A stretch of DNA of 64,000 nucleotides from assembly GCA_032054765.1 (NCBI GenBank), contig DAMBSC010000010.1, positions 169,892 through 233,891 on the forward strand, in the 5' to 3' direction. The notes below the pieces were generated by a model. It searched no databases and had not been told where the DNA came from. It saw only the letters and a program-made list of their open reading frames with translations. This document shows, piece after piece, positions 1 to 8,361 of the stretch; position 1 is the stretch's first letter; every line of letters begins with the position of its first letter. A program made the position numbers and the translations under genes. Source of the stretch: DFXE01 sp032054765 (lineage in GTDB: Bacteria > Bacteroidota > Bacteroidia > Bacteroidales > Tannerellaceae).

Positions 1-108
1 ATGGTTTTTGAATCTCAGGCTCAGCCTTCTCTTTCTCCCAACGGTTATTTCAGAACCTCGTCTTTGAACATGAAAATACTTACAGCCGGAGATACCGATA
101 AACTTTAA
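1..108 (+). CDS. C-terminal tail of an unidentified protein (partial)
   Basis: Frame 1 is open from the window edge to a TAA at 106-108, giving 35 residues that end in TAGDTDKL. The true start lies outside the window, so the ATG at position 1 need not be the initiator. The stop is 11 bases before the transporter ATG at 120, which suggests one operon with it. The tail is too short to recognise a family. If the neighbour is an amino-acid or dicarboxylate carrier, this could be a catabolic enzyme for the same substrate, but that is only inference from position. Confidence 0.5.
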   Translation: MVFESQAQPSLSPNGYFRTSSLNMKILTAGDTDKL

Positions 109-119
109 TTGTACAACAC

Positions 120-1721
120 ATGAAGCCGGGAAAAATACCTCATACCTATACCATTATATCAGTTGTTATATTGATATGCGCCATATTATCATGGATTATT
201 CCGGCAGGTGAATATGAGCGTGAAACAAGAGTGGTAAACGGAACAGAAAGGGTAGTTATAGTTGATGATTCCTTTCATTCGGTAGAACCGGCTCCGCAAA
301 GCTGGCAGGTATTCGGTGTTTTACTGGAAGGTTTTGAAAAGCAAGCCGGTATTATTGCTTTTCTTTTAATTATTGGAGGAGCCTTTCAAATAATGAATAG
401 TAGCAGGGCTATCGATACCGGTATCTTATCCTTTCTTGAGAGTTCAAAGAAATTTGAACGGTTCGGCTTAATGCGAAAAATAGGGGTTAATAATGTAGTG
501 ATAGCTTCTGTCATTATATTGTTTAGTCTGTTTGGTGCGGTCTTTGGTATGAGCGAAGAAACATTGGCATTTGTTATTATTATAGTTCCGTTGGCTATTT
601 CTATGGGATATGACTCAATAACAGGACTATGTATGGTTTATGTCGCGGCTCATATTGGATTCTCAGGCGCTATTCTGAATCCTTTTACAATTGGGATTGC
701 GCAAGGTTTATCAGATCTGCCGCTTTTTTCAGGTTTTGGTTATCGTTTGTTTTGTTGGATCATACTTACTACCTTGTTAATAATCTTTGTACTACGGTAT
801 GCGGCAAGGATAAAAAAGAATCCCCGGTCATCGCTCATGTATGAAGCAGATGCTTATTGGCGTGAAAAAGAAGTCATTTCTGCTGAAGAGTCCGGAGATG
901 CAAAAACAACAAAATCGGCCCGGGTTGTTTATTTATTATTACTAATCGTTCTCATTCTTTTTTCAATCTTTTATCCAATTACAGGCTTTTCAGTAGGAGA
1001 AAACCAAATGAGTTTCCCTGCGATACCAATCTTTACAGCCTTATACGGAATAACCGGTTATTTGGGGTTACGAAAATCTAATCAGTTTTTTATTCTTAAT
1101 CTGTTAGGATATACTATCATTTTCCTTATAATAGGAGTTATGGGATACGGGTGGTATCTGATGGAAATATCGGCTATATTTCTGGCAATGGGAATATTTT
1201 CAGGTTTCGCAAATAATGAAAATGCAGATGGTGTTATTTCTCAATTTCTGATCGGAGCAAAAGATATGCTCTCCGCGGCATTGGTCGTAGGGTTGGCCGG
1301 CGGTATTATTCAGATACTACAGGATGGAAGAATTATAGACCCTATATTACATGGCCTGGCTTCTGTTATGGGCGGAGCCGGAAAGATTGTATCGTTGGGT
1401 ACTATGTATATGATACAAACGGCAATTAATGTTATCATCCCTTCAGGTTCTGCTAAAGCTGCTCTTACAATGCCTATAATGGCTCCCTTTTCAGACGTAA
1501 TAGGTATTTCCCGTCAGGCCACTGTACTGGCATTCCAGTTCGGAGATGGCTTTACCAATATGATCACTCCCACATCCGGAGTCTTAATGGGAGCTTTAGG
1601 TTTAGCCCGTATTCCTTATGAGTTATGGGTTAAATGGTTCTACAAAATATTGATCTTTTTTATAATAGTTGGTATGCTCTTGCTTATTCCTACTGTTTTA
1701 ATTCCCTTGGATGGCTTTTGA
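120..1721 (+). CDS. YfcC-family (C4-dicarboxylate/basic amino acid carrier type) membrane transporter
   Basis: This is a 533-residue, strongly hydrophobic protein with about twelve membrane segments. Its N-terminus (PHTYTI, then SWIIPAGEYER) is typical of the YfcC/DcuC-like family of inner-membrane carriers. The C-terminal half has the family's GGIIQILQDGRIIDPILHG and IPSGSAKAALTMPIMAP blocks, followed by FQFGDGFTNMITPTSG, so the protein is complete. A charged cytoplasmic loop sits around residues 235-265. Family members are thought to move dicarboxylates or exchange basic amino acids; the substrate here cannot be read. It follows the partial upstream gene by 11 bases. Its 3' side faces the convergent TelA-type gene across a 571 bp gap. 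Confidence 0.85.
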   Translation: MKPGKIPHTYTIISVVILICAILSWIIPAGEYERETRVVNGTERVVIVDDSFHSVEPAPQSWQVFGVLLEGFEKQAGIIAFLLIIGGAFQIMNSSRAIDTGILSFLESSKKFERFGLMRKIGVNNVVIASVIILFSLFGAVFGMSEETLAFVIIIVPLAISMGYDSITGLCMVYVAAHIGFSGAILNPFTIGIAQGLSDLPLFSGFGYRLFCWIILTTLLIIFVLRYAARIKKNPRSSLMYEADAYWREKEVISAEESGDAKTTKSARVVYLLLLIVLILFSIFYPITGFSVGENQMSFPAIPIFTALYGITGYLGLRKSNQFFILNLLGYTIIFLIIGVMGYGWYLMEISAIFLAMGIFSGFANNENADGVISQFLIGAKDMLSAALVVGLAGGIIQILQDGRIIDPILHGLASVMGGAGKIVSLGTMYMIQTAINVIIPSGSAKAALTMPIMAPFSDVIGISRQATVLAFQFGDGFTNMITPTSGVLMGALGLARIPYELWVKWFYKILIFFIIVGMLLLIPTVLIPLDGF

Positions 1722-1830
1722 ATAACCTTCGCTGAATTTTAGTATAGTTGACTGCCATTTAACGATTTTGTCTAATAAATTTATTGTTTTTGCTTAATAC
1801 TTATAATGATTAAGTTACGACCAATTATTC

Positions 1831-1914
1831 TTTTGACAAGGGTCAAAAGAAAGTTTGACAGAAGTCAAAAGTAAACTTGACCTTTGTCAAAAGTTTTTTT
1901 AACAGGGGTCAAAA
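1831..1914. repeat. Four palindromes at an exact 22-bp pitch
   Basis: Four units of form TTTGAC-N4-GTCAAA begin at 1832, 1854, 1876 and 1898. Units 1 and 2 have perfect arms. Unit 3 starts CTTGAC and unit 4 starts TTTAAC, one change each. The 4-base centres differ (AAGG, AGAA, CTTT, AGGG). Each unit is followed by AG and four variable bases. Arms are kept while centres and linkers drift, which argues for selection on a dyad-symmetric protein site rather than recent tandem copying. A 22-bp pitch is about two helical turns, so a dimeric protein would sit on one DNA face. No binding protein can be named. Confidence 0.75.
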
Positions 1915-2006
1915 GAACAATAGTCGGTGACGTTTGACTTAAAAGATGTTTATGAAAACATTACTTATTGCTTGCTTATTGATTAATCCATGTAGATCCA
2001 CGTCCA

Positions 2007-2114
2007 CGGGATTACATCCCGCGGTTATATATGGTCTATCCCCCTTTCGGGGATATATCACTTCTTACTGGAAATGAATTTTTAGCGTGAAGATTGTGAC
2101 AGATCATCTGTCAC
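2007..2114. repeat. Cluster of three perfect hairpins
   Basis: Hairpin one is CGGGAT-TAC-ATCCCG at 2007-2021. Hairpin two is TATCCCC-CTTTC-GGGGATA at 2037-2055. Hairpin three is GTGACAGAT-C-ATCTGTCAC at 2096-2114. No long T-tract follows any of them on either strand, so they are not textbook intrinsic terminators. They could be a degenerate intergenic repeat element, a structured RNA, or a rho-independent end region for the convergent genes. Confidence 0.55.
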
Positions 2115-2292
2115 GCTATAACCCTTTTCTATAAAAGGTTTGGGGCATGGTGTGACGGATTATAGATAAAAACAGAAAACTTGATTTTAGAATAAAAGTG
2201 ATAGTAAATATGAGTCCTTACATCACCTTTAATTTGCTGCTATCCAGACAGAAAAGGCGAAAGTGATAATAGTGATGTAAAAAAACAAACTT

Positions 2293-3303
2293 TTATGTAG
2301 TTATTCTTTTCTTCCAGTCGCTTTCAATGTTTAATAGTTCTTTTTCTGCATCGAGCCGCTTTTGGCGGCCTTCTTTCTGGACGGCTAAGACTTCATCAAT
2401 GGTTGCAAAAAGATCGGTGTTTACTTTATGGAGTGTTTCAACATCTACTATACTACGTTCGTTTTCTTTGGCTATTTGTACGCTTGTTGTACGGAGCATT
2501 TCACTGTTGCGTTGAAGCATTTTGTTGGTGGCATCGTTTACTGCGCGCTGGGCTTCGAGGGCTTGCTTGGAATGTACAAGTCCTAACGCAAGTACCATCT
2601 GGTTACGCCAAAGAGGTAGTGTGTTTACAATGCTGGAGTGTATTCTTTCCATCAATACGGAACTATTGTTTTGAACAAGTCGTATTTGTGGAGCGAGCTG
2701 AAAAGAGATCATACGACTTAATTTGAGGTCATGTATCTTTTTCTCAAATTGGTGTAGTTGTTCCTTCTCTATATCGGTTAGCTCTTTCTCTTGCATTTCT
2801 TTTATTTTGTCTTCTCCTGCATAGATGAAAAGAGATAGTTCACGGAAACATTGTTCGTTTTGTTCATAGAGCTTGTCAAAGAGGTGGATGTCTTTTAATA
2901 AGGTCTGCTGATGCTTTTCTAATTGCATTTCTACCTGGACAATGTTTTTCTCAATCTTTGAATATTCCGCTTTTATATGAAGTATCTTCTTTTTCAGACT
3001 CCGGAAGAAACTCATAAAGGTTTTTTTGTTTATGGATTTATCGAATGACTGTAAGTCGGATACTAAGCCTGACAAGACATCGCCGACTTCTCCAATATCT
3101 TTATTGCGTATCTGACTTAAAACGGTTTCGGAAAAAGCGACCATCTTGTTTTGTGAAGCAGCACCATATTGAATGATCTGACTCTTTTTGCTCAGGTCTA
3201 TTTCTGATTTGTATTTTGCTATTTTATCTTGTTCTTCAACCGTTAGATCTTTTCTTTCCAGACTATTATCCGGTGTGTCGAAAGGAGATATTTTATTTTC
3301 CAT
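2293..3303 (-). CDS. TelA-family protein (toxic anion resistance family)
   Basis: The 336-residue protein is mostly charged alpha-helix. It has the TelA layout: a disordered N-terminus with SPFDTP, a TVEEQDKI-type segment, then QYGAASQNKMVAFSETVLSQIRNKDIGEVGDVLSGLV, here read in short pieces. Long coiled coils follow at about residues 105-180. The LPLWRNQMVLALGL block near residue 230 is also typical. TelA proteins were first linked to tellurite resistance and are found with TerB/TerY-type stress modules; their biochemical role is not settled. It is the last gene of a five-gene minus-strand run, 11 bases after the ATPase. I see no membrane segment. Confidence 0.85.
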   Translation of the reverse strand: MENKISPFDTPDNSLERKDLTVEEQDKIAKYKSEIDLSKKSQIIQYGAASQNKMVAFSETVLSQIRNKDIGEVGDVLSGLVSDLQSFDKSINKKTFMSFFRSLKKKILHIKAEYSKIEKNIVQVEMQLEKHQQTLLKDIHLFDKLYEQNEQCFRELSLFIYAGEDKIKEMQEKELTDIEKEQLHQFEKKIHDLKLSRMISFQLAPQIRLVQNNSSVLMERIHSSIVNTLPLWRNQMVLALGLVHSKQALEAQRAVNDATNKMLQRNSEMLRTTSVQIAKENERSIVDVETLHKVNTDLFATIDEVLAVQKEGRQKRLDAEKELLNIESDWKKRITT

Positions 3304-3314
3304 GATGGTATGAT

Positions 3315-5363
3315 TTATTCATTTATTAATCCTCTGTTCTTTAAGCTTTGAATATAGGCCATTGATTCGGCGTCGATATCAAGCATGTCTGATTTAAACA
3401 TATTATTTAGTTCCTGTTCGAACGCTTTGTGTGTCAATTCTATGGAGTTTGTAATACGTTCTTTTGAATCATTCATTTCCTGGGAATCGAGTCCTGATAC
3501 TTCCAGGACTTTATATTGTTTTAGTAGTTTTACTACTGTATCGGTATGCCGCATGGAGAATATTTCGCCGGCCGTATGATCCTTTTCGTGAATGATATGC
3601 GCTATCCGGCTCATTTGATTAAGACGGGTTTTTATGGAAATGTCTGCAATTTCCTTTTCCCAGTATTTAAGTTCGGCAGCCAATGTTTTACGTTCCAGTA
3701 TATCAATTTGGGCTTGTAGCAAATTGAGCAGTGGTTTCAACTGGCTATTCGGGATAAAGTCGATATTCATCTTTTCATTATCCAATAATATGTGCAGTAC
3801 GCTATATTGTGGGCCACTGATGTATGTCATTTCATTTATTAATCCGTAAGGGAAAGACCGGGTATGTTTTTGCTTACTGATAAAGATCAACCGTCGTTCT
3901 GTTGCAAGCAATGTGCCGGCTTCATTATTGAAAGAAGCTGTAATGGCTTTAAGCAGGTGTTCATCATCCATCAGGATTGAAACTAATTCTTCCTGCACTT
4001 CGGGTGTAAGAATTATGTTTTTGAACTGCTTTTCAATATTTTTTATTTTTTGCCGTTTGGTATCTTCTTCTGTTTCCAGTTTATCATCTCTTTCATCGAT
4101 TATTTTTATTTCGTCGAAAAGTTGTTTTTTATCGGCTGAAGGATTTTGGCGAAGAATATTAAGGATATTCAGAAAATCCCTGATCACTTCACGGGGAGTT
4201 AGGAATTCCGCAGCTCCCGGTTTATTATATATTTCCTCCATGAAACTATGTATATCCTTTTCGGTGAAGTTGGAATTTGTATTATAATTGAAATCAAAGA
4301 TACTTTTCAGGTTATATAAAAGGAGAAATATTTCGTCATGACTAAGGGGCATCAGGCGAATAACCGGTTGGGCATAGTCACGCAATTCGTTAGTTTCGAA
4401 TTTGTTTACTTTCAGACGCGTTTTCATTGCGTCATAACTGTAAAAGCCTTTTTGCTTGTCTTCCAATGTCTCTGTTGTTCCGGCAACATTGAAATAAATA
4501 TGTTCTATTCTCCCTTGAAAACAATCATTATATATGCTCAATAGCTTCTCGTAATTACGTTGACGCATTCCCGGGTTGGGAATTTTATAGAGGTTGATTG
4601 CTTCATCAAGATTTATGACCAGCCCACTGTATCCTATCGTAACAAATAAGCGGCAGAAGTTTTTCAACATATCATAATAATTCCTGTCATTGACAATGTC
4701 GCTAACTCCAAGATCTTTACGAGCTTCGGTTTTAGTGGTATATTCTCCTTTGAGCCAACGTAAGGCATTTTTTCTTTTATCATCTTCATCCTGGATAAAA
4801 CATTCATAATATTTGACAATAGCCAGGCCGAAATCGAATCCTCCTACTTCTGTTATTTCATTAACCGTTTTCATAATACCATCCTGGATCAGACTGAAAT
4901 ATTGAGGAGTTCTTATTTCGGTAAGAGCAATTTTATGTTGAGTTGCCGTTTGCATGATTACCTGCTCAATCCATTTTTCAAGTAGGATATGAAGGGCTCC
5001 TCCTTCGGGTTTTGTCTGAATGGCGATATTGTTCATTAACGCGGTGTAGAGGGCTTGCCCTTTTCCATCATTTGAATATAAACGGATATGGGGAGTGAAG
5101 TCCGCACTTGTAACAATAAACTTTTGTTTAAGTGCAACAGTAGTGAGGAGGTGGAGCATAAAAGATTTTCCGGAACCGAAATCGCCTATCCAAAACTTCA
5201 TCATACTATGGCCGTTCTTTACTTCTTCTAATGTTTGTAATACCATTTCTACTTCATTGGAACGGCCAACTGTAATGTGTTGTACTCCAATTTTGGGTAC
5301 TACTCCACTTATTAATGAGTTAATGATAGCGGTTGCTTCTTTCGGTTTAATGTTCGGTTTCAT
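3315..5363 (-). CDS. BrxD-like (DUF2791-type) P-loop ATPase with a PH-like C-terminal region
   Basis: The 682-residue protein has a Walker A motif GDFGSGKS at residues 60-67 and a Walker B motif GLVINLDEA at 247-255. The N-terminal pattern, with VGRSNEVEMVLQTLEEV before the P-loop, matches the ATP-binding proteins known from BREX (BrxD/BrxC) and TerB-linked clusters. After the ATPase and its helical lid, residues about 455-560 contain GTLLATERRLIFISKQK, which resembles bacterial PH (YokE-like) domains. The last 120 residues are helical. The gene overlaps the upstream TerB_C-type gene by 4 bases and is followed by the TelA-type gene after 11. The assignment to the ATPase family is good; the PH-like call is tentative. 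Confidence 0.8.
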   Translation of the reverse strand: MKPNIKPKEATAIINSLISGVVPKIGVQHITVGRSNEVEMVLQTLEEVKNGHSMMKFWIGDFGSGKSFMLHLLTTVALKQKFIVTSADFTPHIRLYSNDGKGQALYTALMNNIAIQTKPEGGALHILLEKWIEQVIMQTATQHKIALTEIRTPQYFSLIQDGIMKTVNEITEVGGFDFGLAIVKYYECFIQDEDDKRKNALRWLKGEYTTKTEARKDLGVSDIVNDRNYYDMLKNFCRLFVTIGYSGLVINLDEAINLYKIPNPGMRQRNYEKLLSIYNDCFQGRIEHIYFNVAGTTETLEDKQKGFYSYDAMKTRLKVNKFETNELRDYAQPVIRLMPLSHDEIFLLLYNLKSIFDFNYNTNSNFTEKDIHSFMEEIYNKPGAAEFLTPREVIRDFLNILNILRQNPSADKKQLFDEIKIIDERDDKLETEEDTKRQKIKNIEKQFKNIILTPEVQEELVSILMDDEHLLKAITASFNNEAGTLLATERRLIFISKQKHTRSFPYGLINEMTYISGPQYSVLHILLDNEKMNIDFIPNSQLKPLLNLLQAQIDILERKTLAAELKYWEKEIADISIKTRLNQMSRIAHIIHEKDHTAGEIFSMRHTDTVVKLLKQYKVLEVSGLDSQEMNDSKERITNSIELTHKAFEQELNNMFKSDMLDIDAESMAYIQSLKNRGLINE

Positions 5364-6565
5364 CCTTTGATTTGTTCGTAATATGCCTCATTCATCATGT
5401 AGTGTTCATCATCTTCTTCGATCAGGACATCATCCAGTACTTCGTAATACGTTTCGTTGATGCTTTCAATCAACTGACTTTTCATTATTCCATGCGAACG
5501 TGCAAATATATCAACTTCTTCTTTATTTAAGTTATAACTATGTTCCTTAAATAGTTGTAGAAGGTTTTCTTTAGGGTTATCAGTTGTTTCTTTGGGAGTA
5601 GTTAAGGCTTCTTCTTTTACTATTTCTTTAGGAGTTGATATATCTTCGTCTTCCAGTATTTCACCTAATACTTTAGCTACTTTATTCTGCCTTCTTCCTG
5701 CTTCTTTTATAGCATTTATATTTAATTTAATTTTTCTACGGTCACCAATACCCAACTCTTCTAATTTTTGAAGTGCGGGGCTTAATCTGTTGTTTGCTAA
5801 AAGTTTTTCACAGATTTGATTGAACTGTTCTTCCTGTTTATTATTGCTAAATAATGTTTTCGCATTTTTCCGACTTATCTTTTTGAACTTAAAGGTACTG
5901 GAAGCGCTTTTTACATTGAGGTAATGTAAATAGAGCCGCAAAGCGTATTCTTTATTGTACGGTACCAGGAAATTATAAGTATCAAAGAATATATTGCGAG
6001 CAATACCTACTTTTGATATCATGTTGTTTCCCAATGAAGACACTTGATTGTAAAACGAATGGATGTCTTTTTCGTTAAAGTGTCTGATCAGATATTGGTA
6101 TCTTATCGACCAGGCATCCGTATGTTTATTGTAAAAGCTTATTCCTTCATTGTCAGTTATCTTAACTATTTGAGGAGCGTATTCATTGATAATATCCCAC
6201 GATTCTTTTCCAATTTTATCTTTTAGCCTTATAATTGCTTCCTGGTCAACCGAACGGTAATCCAGCGCTTGCTCAACAACAAAATGACAGGCTTCCATCA
6301 TTGATTGTTCGTATAACTGATCGTAATCCCATACATTTTTTGTTTTCAGAAAACGCATACAACGTACAAACATAAGTTGCGTTTGTAAAAAACAATATTT
6401 GTTATTACAAACGAATTTGCAGTTTCTTATGGTATCACGTTCGGCCTCAGATATTTTATATCCGTCAGTTAAAATGTAAAATGGCTCATTTACATTCCTC
6501 TTTAAAGGGGAAAAAACATGAATAAGACTGGCAATGACAATGATGATAATTATAGCGGCAAGCAT
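5360..6565 (-). CDS. Membrane-anchored TerB_C-domain protein
   Basis: The 401-residue protein begins with one hydrophobic helix (about residues 1-18, MLAAIIIIIVIASLIHVF), so it is probably anchored with its bulk in the cytoplasm. The middle is helical and may be a TerB_N-like region. A linker rich in Lys, Glu and Thr-Pro sits near residues 300-330. The last 65 residues (LFKEHSYNLNKEEVDIFARS, then QLIESINETYYEVLDD and LIEEDDEHY) match the TerB_C pattern, which places an acidic patch after an INE motif. TerB-type domains are thought to bind metal or act as scaffolds in stress or conflict systems. It overlaps the ATPase gene by 4 bases, which suggests translational coupling and a complex between the two. 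Confidence 0.7.
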   Translation of the reverse strand: MLAAIIIIIVIASLIHVFSPLKRNVNEPFYILTDGYKISEAERDTIRNCKFVCNNKYCFLQTQLMFVRCMRFLKTKNVWDYDQLYEQSMMEACHFVVEQALDYRSVDQEAIIRLKDKIGKESWDIINEYAPQIVKITDNEGISFYNKHTDAWSIRYQYLIRHFNEKDIHSFYNQVSSLGNNMISKVGIARNIFFDTYNFLVPYNKEYALRLYLHYLNVKSASSTFKFKKISRKNAKTLFSNNKQEEQFNQICEKLLANNRLSPALQKLEELGIGDRRKIKLNINAIKEAGRRQNKVAKVLGEILEDEDISTPKEIVKEEALTTPKETTDNPKENLLQLFKEHSYNLNKEEVDIFARSHGIMKSQLIESINETYYEVLDDVLIEEDDEHYMMNEAYYEQIKG

Positions 6566-6576
6566 TAATCCGGCTA

Positions 6577-8274
6577 TTATCTAAGTTTAAATAATAACTG
6601 GAGCTTGTTGTTATCTGCCCATTCAGTTATTAATGTGCGGAATGCTGTATAATCCGCTGGTGTTATCAATTCTTTCTTTATTTCTAAATTACGCTTTATT
6701 TCCACTGTATTCCCATTTTGTTTGATTGAGTAAACAGCTTTACCTACAGAATTATCTGTAGTTTTTACCATTTCCGGTGTATTTAATTCCATCTCTGTGG
6801 GAACTTGTACGGTATATATGAAACTTTCTTTTGCTTTATAAGGTAATAGAAGGTTTTCTTTCCGTTTTGTGTTAAAGTTTTTATAAGCTGCATGCGACAT
6901 ACTGTTGACATTATCGGGAAGAGAAAGCAAGATATAACCGTTATTATTGTTGAGCCTTAGTTCAGTATCTTCAATTACTTCAGCTTTACCTTTTTCTGTA
7001 TAAGGAATGAAACCGTTACCTATGGTACCTTTTGTTTGTATAGTAGCTTTCTCAACAGATAGATTAATATTGTAAGCAAAATCAAGATCAGCAGAAGGGG
7101 TTTGTATATTTACAGTGTTTCCGGGATTGCTCACACTTACCAGTTTAACATATCCATTATACCATCCGGCATCCGACATACTTTTGTTTCGGGGTGTTAA
7201 TAGATACTGTTTGCCATCGGCTGTAGCAATTACAACTAACTCATCGATAGCGCTTAATCCGCAACTGTTAATATCCGCTTTGTTAAAGAAAGCCGCTACA
7301 ACTTCAGCGTTGATTCCAGCTTCATTTAGTAGACTTGCCAATAAGTTTACCTTTTCAGCTTCTGTTGCATATGCAGAGGGATTAACATCATCAATTGAAC
7401 GTAATTTGAAACCGGTTTCTTCTAATGACAATCTGCTATTACCCACATTATCAATTACGTGATTCAGAATTGCAAATAGTTTTTCAGTATTATTGCTTTT
7501 CCCTTTAGTGATGGTTTCCATTAATGATAGTGCCGGCATATTTCCTTTTGGAGTTAATTGCTTGTTAAATGCTATTAGAGCGTCTTTGTTGGAAGCATAA
7601 GTAGATGCTGTCAGTAAAGGAACGTCTCCGGCAATTTTAGTAACTTCCGGAGCTCTGGATGCGGCAGGAAGATTCCGTATTTTCCAGGTAATCTGTTTTA
7701 TTCCGTTAGATGTTGTTACTGTCGGTTTGAATGTTGAATTTGACAAATCAAAGAATAAGGGTTTATTCTCAGGTACATTTATTGTAATGGTATAGTCTTT
7801 TACAGGAGAAGTTTGTTCGATTGCATCATAAACATCCAACTCGGCAAGATATCCGGGTTTGGTGATAATTGAATAATCCAAATAGATAGTCGCTCCTAAC
7901 TCTAATCCGGTATGTACAACTACCATCTCTTTCAAATGGTTGAAAGCCGGAGCATCTGCTGCCTGGCGGGGAAGTACTTCTACAAAAGCATTTTCCGGTG
8001 CTTCTATCACTGTACCATCTTTCTGTTTTGTATAGGATGTATGTATCTTTAATTCCTGAAACTTTGGATTATATACAATAAAGCTTTCGCCATACGTCCG
8101 ATTCATAGCAGTATGCGTAAAAAGCGTAAGCTCCATGTTATAACGGAATTCCTGACTACCGTCAGCGTTTAAAGTATATGTTTTTGACAACTTCTTATAT
8201 TCGGCTTCTGAAGCTGCAAACATTGAAAGAGTACAGACAAATAATAAGATAGGGATTATATATATTTTTTTCAT
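6577..8274 (-). CDS. DUF3857 / transglutaminase-like exported protein without a catalytic triad
   Basis: The 565-residue protein has a Sec signal peptide (MKKIYIIPILLFVCTLSMFA, then AS). Residues about 30-210 form a DUF3857-type beta domain. A degenerate transglutaminase-like domain follows at about residues 250-380. Where active members have G-x-C-x-D, this protein reads TEAEKVNLL; where they have a histidine before a beta strand it reads IDELVVIA; and the aspartate of the DPT motif is replaced in LLTPRN. I infer a non-enzymatic, binding or scaffold role in the periplasm. It lies 11 bases upstream of the TerB_C gene and 87 bases after its intact paralogue, so the two probably work as a pair. 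Confidence 0.75.
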   Translation of the reverse strand: MKKIYIIPILLFVCTLSMFAASEAEYKKLSKTYTLNADGSQEFRYNMELTLFTHTAMNRTYGESFIVYNPKFQELKIHTSYTKQKDGTVIEAPENAFVEVLPRQAADAPAFNHLKEMVVVHTGLELGATIYLDYSIITKPGYLAELDVYDAIEQTSPVKDYTITINVPENKPLFFDLSNSTFKPTVTTSNGIKQITWKIRNLPAASRAPEVTKIAGDVPLLTASTYASNKDALIAFNKQLTPKGNMPALSLMETITKGKSNNTEKLFAILNHVIDNVGNSRLSLEETGFKLRSIDDVNPSAYATEAEKVNLLASLLNEAGINAEVVAAFFNKADINSCGLSAIDELVVIATADGKQYLLTPRNKSMSDAGWYNGYVKLVSVSNPGNTVNIQTPSADLDFAYNINLSVEKATIQTKGTIGNGFIPYTEKGKAEVIEDTELRLNNNNGYILLSLPDNVNSMSHAAYKNFNTKRKENLLLPYKAKESFIYTVQVPTEMELNTPEMVKTTDNSVGKAVYSIKQNGNTVEIKRNLEIKKELITPADYTAFRTLITEWADNNKLQLLFKLR

Positions 8275-8288
8275 AAGACAGAATCGTA

Positions 8289-8355
8289 ATTATTAATTGT
8301 GAATTATTAATTGTGAATGGTTAATTGTTATGGCTAATAATTAATAATTAACCAT
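8289..8355. repeat. 14-bp tandem repeat plus inverted repeat
   Basis: ATTATTAATTGTGA occurs twice in perfect tandem at 8289-8302 and 8303-8316, followed by a diverged third copy at 8317-8330. ATGGTTAATT (8317-8326) is the inverse of AATTAACCAT (8346-8355). The element fills the 87 bp gap between the two transglutaminase-like genes. AT-rich simple repeats of this sort are common between Bacteroidetes genes. A hairpin here could weaken read-through or stabilise an mRNA end. Confidence 0.6.
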
Positions 8356-8361
8356 TAATCA

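Larger units (their letters stand above)
1722..2292. other. Convergent non-coding gap with palindrome array and hairpins
   Basis: No plausible gene was found in either strand. The 3' ends of the transporter and of the TelA-type gene face each other across this gap, so no promoter is needed. It nevertheless holds a four-unit palindrome array (1831-1914), a run of three perfect hairpins (2007-2114) and a widely spaced inverted repeat (2218-2226 with 2272-2280, nine of nine bases). The hairpins may end transcription from either side. The array has no obvious role here. Confidence 0.7.

Noticed and set aside
1831..1914. Possible short CRISPR array
   Set aside because: Units are only 22 bp with 4-base variable centres and 4-base variable linkers, far too short for spacers, and there are no cas genes.
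3913..4287. 124-residue plus-strand reading frame
   Set aside because: It lies inside the minus-strand ATPase gene and its Ser/Ile-rich sequence is what an antisense reading of that gene gives.
8275..8361. Small gene between the two transglutaminase-like genes
   Set aside because: The gap is filled by simple AT repeats with no start and no coding bias.
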